DNA of 64,000 nucleotides from Burkholderia cepacia (GTDB taxonomy: Bacteria; Pseudomonadota; Gammaproteobacteria; Burkholderiales; Burkholderiaceae), in NCBI RefSeq assembly GCF_001039005.1, contig NZ_LDWR01000023.1, forward strand, positions 50,724-114,723. Reading direction: 5' to 3'. Under the pieces are notes generated by a model. That model was not told where the DNA came from. It saw nothing but the letters and a program-made list of their open reading frames with translations, and did no database searches. The position numbers were made by a program, and so were the translations under genes. Shown piece by piece: positions 60,556 through 64,000 of the stretch (positions within the stretch are counted from its first letter, which is position 1; each line of letters starts with the position of its first letter).

Positions 60556-61470
60556 TTGGATACGGTCGAACGGAGTCTTTCGGAGCGCACGCTGCACTAT
60601 CTGGTCGCGATCGCCACGTACGGCGGAATGCGCCAGGCGGCGCTCGGTCTGGATGTGAACGTGTCGACGATCAGCCGGCAGGTTGCCGTTGCCGAGCGCG
60701 AGCTCAGGTTGTCGCTGGTCACCCGTCGCGGGCGAAAAATGGAGTTGACTGAAGCGGGGCAGATGGCGGTCGATTATTTTCGCGACTGCGAACGCAACGC
60801 CCGCCGGTTTCGTGCGCAGCTCGACGAATATCGCGGCCTCAAACGCGGGCAGGTCACGATCGCCGCAGGCGAAGGGGCGGTAGCGAGCCTGGTCTCGATG
60901 GTCCTCAAGCCTTTCCTGGAAAAGTATCCGGGTATCACCGTGGAGTTGCGCACCGGCTCGCTTCCGCAACTCTTGTCGATGACCCGGGAGGATCAGGTCG
61001 ATATCTGCGTATCGATCGGTGCGACGACGGATCCGACCTTGAACGCGCGCCTGTTCCAGAGCGAGCCCATCTGCGCGATCTTCTCGGTCGATCATCCGAT
61101 GGCGTCGCGCAAATCCGTGAAGATGGAAGCGCTCGCCAACGAGCGCGTGGTCTTCATGCCCGCCGAGTTCGGGCCGCAGGCCCGTGTCGATGCGATCCTC
61201 GCCGATATCGGGCGCATCGTCGTGCCTGCATTCCGCTGCGACCGGTTTTCGACGGCAGTCGCGATTGCGGCACAGAATCTCGCCGTCGCGTTCATGACGC
61301 GCGGTGCGGCGCAGGAGAGGATCGCGGCGGGGCAGGTCGTCGCGGTGCCGCTCGATCATCCGATCGCGCGCTCGTTCGATCGTTATGTGGTCACGCGTGC
61401 GGGGCGGCGGCTCGGTCCGGCTGCGAACTATCTGCGGCGGGAAATCGTCAGGTTGATGTCGACCGTGTAG
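60556..61470 (+). CDS. LysR-family regulator divergent from the M20/YfcC operon
   Basis: 304 residues from a TTG start at 60556, chosen because GGAG lies 6 bases upstream; another TTG at 60532 has no site. HTH at about 8-65 (SERTLHYLVAIATYGGMRQA, NVSTISRQVAVAERELRLSL), followed by an effector domain. Likely activator of the divergent carrier/amidohydrolase operon through the dyad at 60525-60543. Confidence 0.85.
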   Translation: MDTVERSLSERTLHYLVAIATYGGMRQAALGLDVNVSTISRQVAVAERELRLSLVTRRGRKMELTEAGQMAVDYFRDCERNARRFRAQLDEYRGLKRGQVTIAAGEGAVASLVSMVLKPFLEKYPGITVELRTGSLPQLLSMTREDQVDICVSIGATTDPTLNARLFQSEPICAIFSVDHPMASRKSVKMEALANERVVFMPAEFGPQARVDAILADIGRIVVPAFRCDRFSTAVAIAAQNLAVAFMTRGAAQERIAAGQVVAVPLDHPIARSFDRYVVTRAGRRLGPAANYLRREIVRLMSTV

Positions 61471-61518
61471 CAGCGAAGGGGCTTTGACCTGCGGTCCACT
61501 ACCACTCGACGCAGATGC

Positions 61519-61558
61519 AAAAAAAGGACCCCGCACGCCGACCAAAGCATGCGGGGCC
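61519..61558 (-). terminator. Rho-independent terminator of ahpF
   Basis: Minus strand: GGCCCCGCATGC, loop, GTGCGGGGTCC, then seven T. A classic terminator 22-62 bp after the ahpF stop (61581). Confidence 0.85.
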
Positions 61559-61580
61559 AAGAGAGACAAACTGTTGTGCG

Positions 61581-63179
61581 TTAAGCGGCGACCGCTTCTT
61601 CGGCCTGCGGCTGAGCGGCTGCAACCGGCGCCACGTCCTGCCGGATCAGGTGATCGAACGCGCCGAGCGATGCTTTCGCGCCTTCGCCGACCGCGATCAC
61701 GATCTGCTTGAAGGGCACCGTCGTCACGTCGCCGGCCGCGAACACGCCCGGTACCGACGTCGCGCCGCGTGCATCGACGACGATCTCGCCGTGCTTCGAC
61801 AGTTCGACCGTGCCTTTCAGCCATTCGGTGTTCGGCACGAGGCCGATCTGCACGAACACGCCTTCGAGATCGATGCGCTGCGCTTCGCCCGAGCGCAGAT
61901 CCTCGTAGACGAGCCCGTTCAGCTTGCTGCCGTCGCCGGTCAGCTCGGTCGTTTGCGCCTGCGTGACGATCGTCACGTTCGGCAGGCTGCGCAGCTTGCG
62001 CTGCAGCACTTCGTCCGCGCGCAGTTGCGCGCCGTATTCGATCAGCGTGACGGCCTTCACGATGCCGGCGAGGTCGATCGCGGCTTCGACGCCCGAGTTG
62101 CCGCCGCCGACCACCGCGACGCGCTTGCCCTTGAACAGCGGGCCGTCGCAGTGCGGGCAGTACGCGACACCGCGATTGCGGTATTCGCGCTCGCCCGGCA
62201 CGTTGATTTCGCGCCAGCGTGCGCCGGTCGCGAGGATGATCGTCTTTGCCTTCAGCACCGCGCCGTTCGCGAGGCGGATCTGGTGCACGTCGCCCGGAAT
62301 CAGCGCATCGGCGCGCTGCACGTCCATGATGTCGACGTCGTACTGCTTCACGTGCTGCTCAAGCGCGGTCGCGAACTTTGGCCCTTCGGTTTCCTGCACC
62401 GACACGAAGTTCTCGATCGCCATCGTGTCGAGCACCTGGCCGCCGAAACGCTCGGCGACGACGCCCGTCGCGATGCCCTTGCGTGCCGAGTAGATCGCCG
62501 CAGCCGCGCCTGCCGGGCCGCCGCCGACGATCAGCGTGTCGAACACCGGCTTGCTTTCGAGCGACTTCGCGGCACGGGCGCTCGCACCCGTATCGAGCTT
62601 CGCGAGGATTTCCTTCACGCTGCTGCGGCCCTGGCCGAACGATGTGCCGTTGAGGAACATCGTCGGCACGGCCATGATCTGGCGCGACTCGACTTCATTC
62701 TGGAACAGCGCGCCGTCGATCGCGACGTGACGGATGCGCGGGTTGATCAGCGACATCACGTTCAGTGCCTGCACGACTTCCGGGCAGTTCTGGCACGACA
62801 GCGAGAAATACGTTTCGAACGCGTAGTCGCCGTCGAGCGCGCGGATCTGTTCGATCACATCGTCGTCGAGCTTGATCGGGTGGCCGCCCGTCTGCAAGAG
62901 CGCGAGCACGAGCGACGTGAATTCATGGCCCATCGGGATGCCGGCGAAGCGGATGCCGGCCGGCTTGCCGGGCTCGCCGATCGAGAACGACGGCTTGCGC
63001 TCGGCGTCGTCGCGGCGTTCGGTCACGGTTACGCGATCCGTCAGCGACGCAATCTCGTTCAGCAGCGCCAGCAGTTCCTGCGATTTCGCGCTGTCGTCGA
63101 GCGAGGCGACGAGTTCGATCGGGCGCGTGACTTTTTCGAGGTACGCTTTCAGTTGATTCTTGAGATTGGCGTCGAGCAT
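61581..63179 (-). CDS. ahpF: Alkyl hydroperoxide reductase subunit F
   Basis: 532-residue flavoprotein that reduces AhpC with NAD(P)H. N-terminal double-thioredoxin-like domain with CxxC in [20 protein letters not shown] (about 129-132), FAD-binding [20 protein letters not shown] (about 217-236), NAD-binding [20 protein letters not shown], and the redox CxxC in [20 protein letters not shown] (about 340). Complete. It follows ahpC by 128 bp on the same strand, with a strong stem-loop between, and ends at a clear terminator. Confidence 0.96.
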   Translation of the reverse strand: MLDANLKNQLKAYLEKVTRPIELVASLDDSAKSQELLALLNEIASLTDRVTVTERRDDAERKPSFSIGEPGKPAGIRFAGIPMGHEFTSLVLALLQTGGHPIKLDDDVIEQIRALDGDYAFETYFSLSCQNCPEVVQALNVMSLINPRIRHVAIDGALFQNEVESRQIMAVPTMFLNGTSFGQGRSSVKEILAKLDTGASARAAKSLESKPVFDTLIVGGGPAGAAAAIYSARKGIATGVVAERFGGQVLDTMAIENFVSVQETEGPKFATALEQHVKQYDVDIMDVQRADALIPGDVHQIRLANGAVLKAKTIILATGARWREINVPGEREYRNRGVAYCPHCDGPLFKGKRVAVVGGGNSGVEAAIDLAGIVKAVTLIEYGAQLRADEVLQRKLRSLPNVTIVTQAQTTELTGDGSKLNGLVYEDLRSGEAQRIDLEGVFVQIGLVPNTEWLKGTVELSKHGEIVVDARGATSVPGVFAAGDVTTVPFKQIVIAVGEGAKASLGAFDHLIRQDVAPVAAAQPQAEEAVAA

Positions 63180-63274
63180 GGCGTTTCGGATTCCGTATTA
63201 ATGATTATGGTCGGGCACGTCGTGCCGGAGGAGGGCGCGGGCCGCGCGATGCGGCGGCCCGTATGCGTGTGTCT

Positions 63275-63298
63275 CGCGCGCCTCGTGCGAGGCGCGCG
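63275..63298 (-). terminator. Perfect stem-loop between ahpC and ahpF
   Basis: CGCGCGCCTCG-TG-CGAGGCGCGCG, 11-bp stem, ten bases after the ahpC stop. It lacks a T-run, so it more likely attenuates read-through or protects the ahpC mRNA, giving more AhpC than AhpF. Confidence 0.6.
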
Positions 63299-63307
63299 GA
63301 GCGATCG

Positions 63308-63871
63308 TCAGATCTTGCCGATCAGGTCGAGCGACGGGGTCAGCGTTTCCGCGCCCGGCGTCCACTTGGCCGGGCACACTTCACCCGGGTGCGCCGCGAT
63401 GTATTGAGCAGCCTGCACCTTGCGCAGCAGTTCGCCCGCGTCACGGCCGATGCCGTTGTCGTGGATTTCGCACAGCTTGATCTCGCCTTCCGGGTTGATC
63501 ACGAACGTGCCGCGCAGCGCCATCCCTTCTTCCTCGATCAGCACGTCGAAGTTGCGCGACAGCGTGAGCGTCGGGTCGCCGATCATCGGGTACTTGATCT
63601 TGCCGATCGTGTCCGACGTGTCGTGCCATGCCTTGTGCGTGAAGTGCGTGTCGGTCGACACGCCGTAGATTTCGACACCCAGCTTCTGGAATTCCGCGTA
63701 ACGGTCGGCGAGGTCGCCCAGCTCGGTCGGGCAGACGAACGTGAAGTCGGCCGGGTAGAACACGACGACGGACCACTTGCCCTTGAAGTTCTCTTCCGAC
63801 ACGGGCACGAAATCGCCGTTGTGGTATGCGGTTGCCTTGAACGGCTTGATTTGGGTGTTGATGATCGGCAT
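63308..63871 (-). CDS. ahpC: Alkyl hydroperoxide reductase subunit C (peroxiredoxin)
   Basis: 187-residue 2-Cys peroxiredoxin. Peroxidatic Cys in [20 protein letters not shown] (about Cys47), resolving Cys in [15 protein letters not shown] (about Cys166). Length and motifs match E. coli AhpC. Reduces H2O2, organic peroxides and peroxynitrite; recycled by AhpF. Under an OxyR-type operator 70-107 bp upstream. Confidence 0.97.
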   Translation of the reverse strand: MPIINTQIKPFKATAYHNGDFVPVSEENFKGKWSVVVFYPADFTFVCPTELGDLADRYAEFQKLGVEIYGVSTDTHFTHKAWHDTSDTIGKIKYPMIGDPTLTLSRNFDVLIEEEGMALRGTFVINPEGEIKLCEIHDNGIGRDAGELLRKVQAAQYIAAHPGEVCPAKWTPGAETLTPSLDLIGKI

Positions 63872-63912
63872 CTGGTCAGTTCCTTTGCTTCAGTGGTGAG
63901 TGGAGTGTCGTC

Positions 63913-63941
63913 AGTATCCGGGTTCACCCTGATCTTGTGAA
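63913..63941 (-). promoter_or_regulatory. ahpC promoter adjoining the OxyR site
   Basis: Minus strand: -35 TTCACA (63941-63936), 17 bp, -10 GATACT (63918-63913). The -35 directly adjoins the OxyR element at 63942, the usual geometry for OxyR activation. Confidence 0.7.
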
Positions 63942-63978
63942 ATTGCTTGTTTCAATCCGGGGCATCGAGAATTTCTAT
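63942..63978 (-). promoter_or_regulatory. OxyR operator
   Basis: Minus strand ATAG-N7-CGAT-N7-ATTG-N7-CAAT (plus strand ATTG-N7-CAAT-N7-ATCG-N7-CTAT): four tetramers with exact 7-base spacers, 37 bp in total, matching the ATAG-N7-CTAT-N7-ATAG-N7-CTAT OxyR consensus. No gene is seen between here and base 64000. Confidence 0.85.
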
Positions 63979-64000
63979 CTGCTTCCGGCCCTTGATTGGG

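Overview
This window is GC-rich, densely coded DNA with long catabolic operons, LysR and TetR regulators beside their targets, trimeric porins and several amino-acid ABC importers. That style, and the protein sequences themselves, point to a Burkholderia (probably B. cepacia complex) replicon carrying mainly accessory metabolism. The taxonomic call is inference. I saw no rRNA, tRNA, CRISPR array, phage, insertion sequence or replication origin.

Layout. 1-1181: 5' part of a Fiu-type catecholate siderophore receptor (minus strand). 1506-6802: an asparagine-to-fumarate island (Rhizobium-type asparaginase, LysR regulator, aspA, ansP). 6854-8443: an esterase and a vapBC-type toxin-antitoxin pair. 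8543-33250: a 25-kb catabolic region with four transcription units around a TetR regulator. It encodes a porin, a Pot-type and a His-type ABC importer, AruH-like arginine transaminase, AruI-like 2-ketoarginine decarboxylase, a KauB/PuuC-like aldehyde dehydrogenase, an NDP-forming acyl-CoA synthetase, an acyl-CoA dehydrogenase, an enoyl-CoA hydratase, EtfBA, a thioesterase of the betainyl-CoA type, an FAD-linked dehydrogenase and an M14-type deacylase.

The central finding is that four promoters in this region (10685-10713, 10767-10795, 17746-17774, 27643-27672) share one design: a -35 hexamer TTGAAC or TTGAAA, 17 bp, then a -10, with a dyad TTGAAC-N4-GTTCAA (or a close variant) beginning at the -35. 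This ties the scattered units into one regulon, most simply under the TetR protein at 26864-27520. The gene content suggests that arginine, or an arginine derivative, is converted to 4-guanidinobutanoate. No guanidinobutyrase is present in the window, so I propose that the acid is then processed as a CoA thioester by a carnitine-like beta-oxidation route. The regulon is seen directly; the pathway is inference.

33644-38725: a compact chemosensory-type operon with a membrane-bound CheA-like kinase, a short MCP-like protein, two CheX-like proteins that end in the same hexapeptide GELELF, and a CheY. 39102-49611: a DUF3592 protein, LysR/MFS pair, enoyl-CoA hydratase, alanine racemase, MAPEG protein, LysR and a fused 1179-residue ABC exporter. 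50141-55352: glnHPQ importer followed by a C45 Ntn-hydrolase, a class III aminotransferase and an AhpD-fold protein. 55504-61470: a Pro/Ala-rich membrane-anchored protein, a secreted lipase, and an M20 amidohydrolase with a YfcC-type carrier opposite a LysR gene. 61581-64000: ahpCF with a well-matched OxyR operator at 63942-63978.
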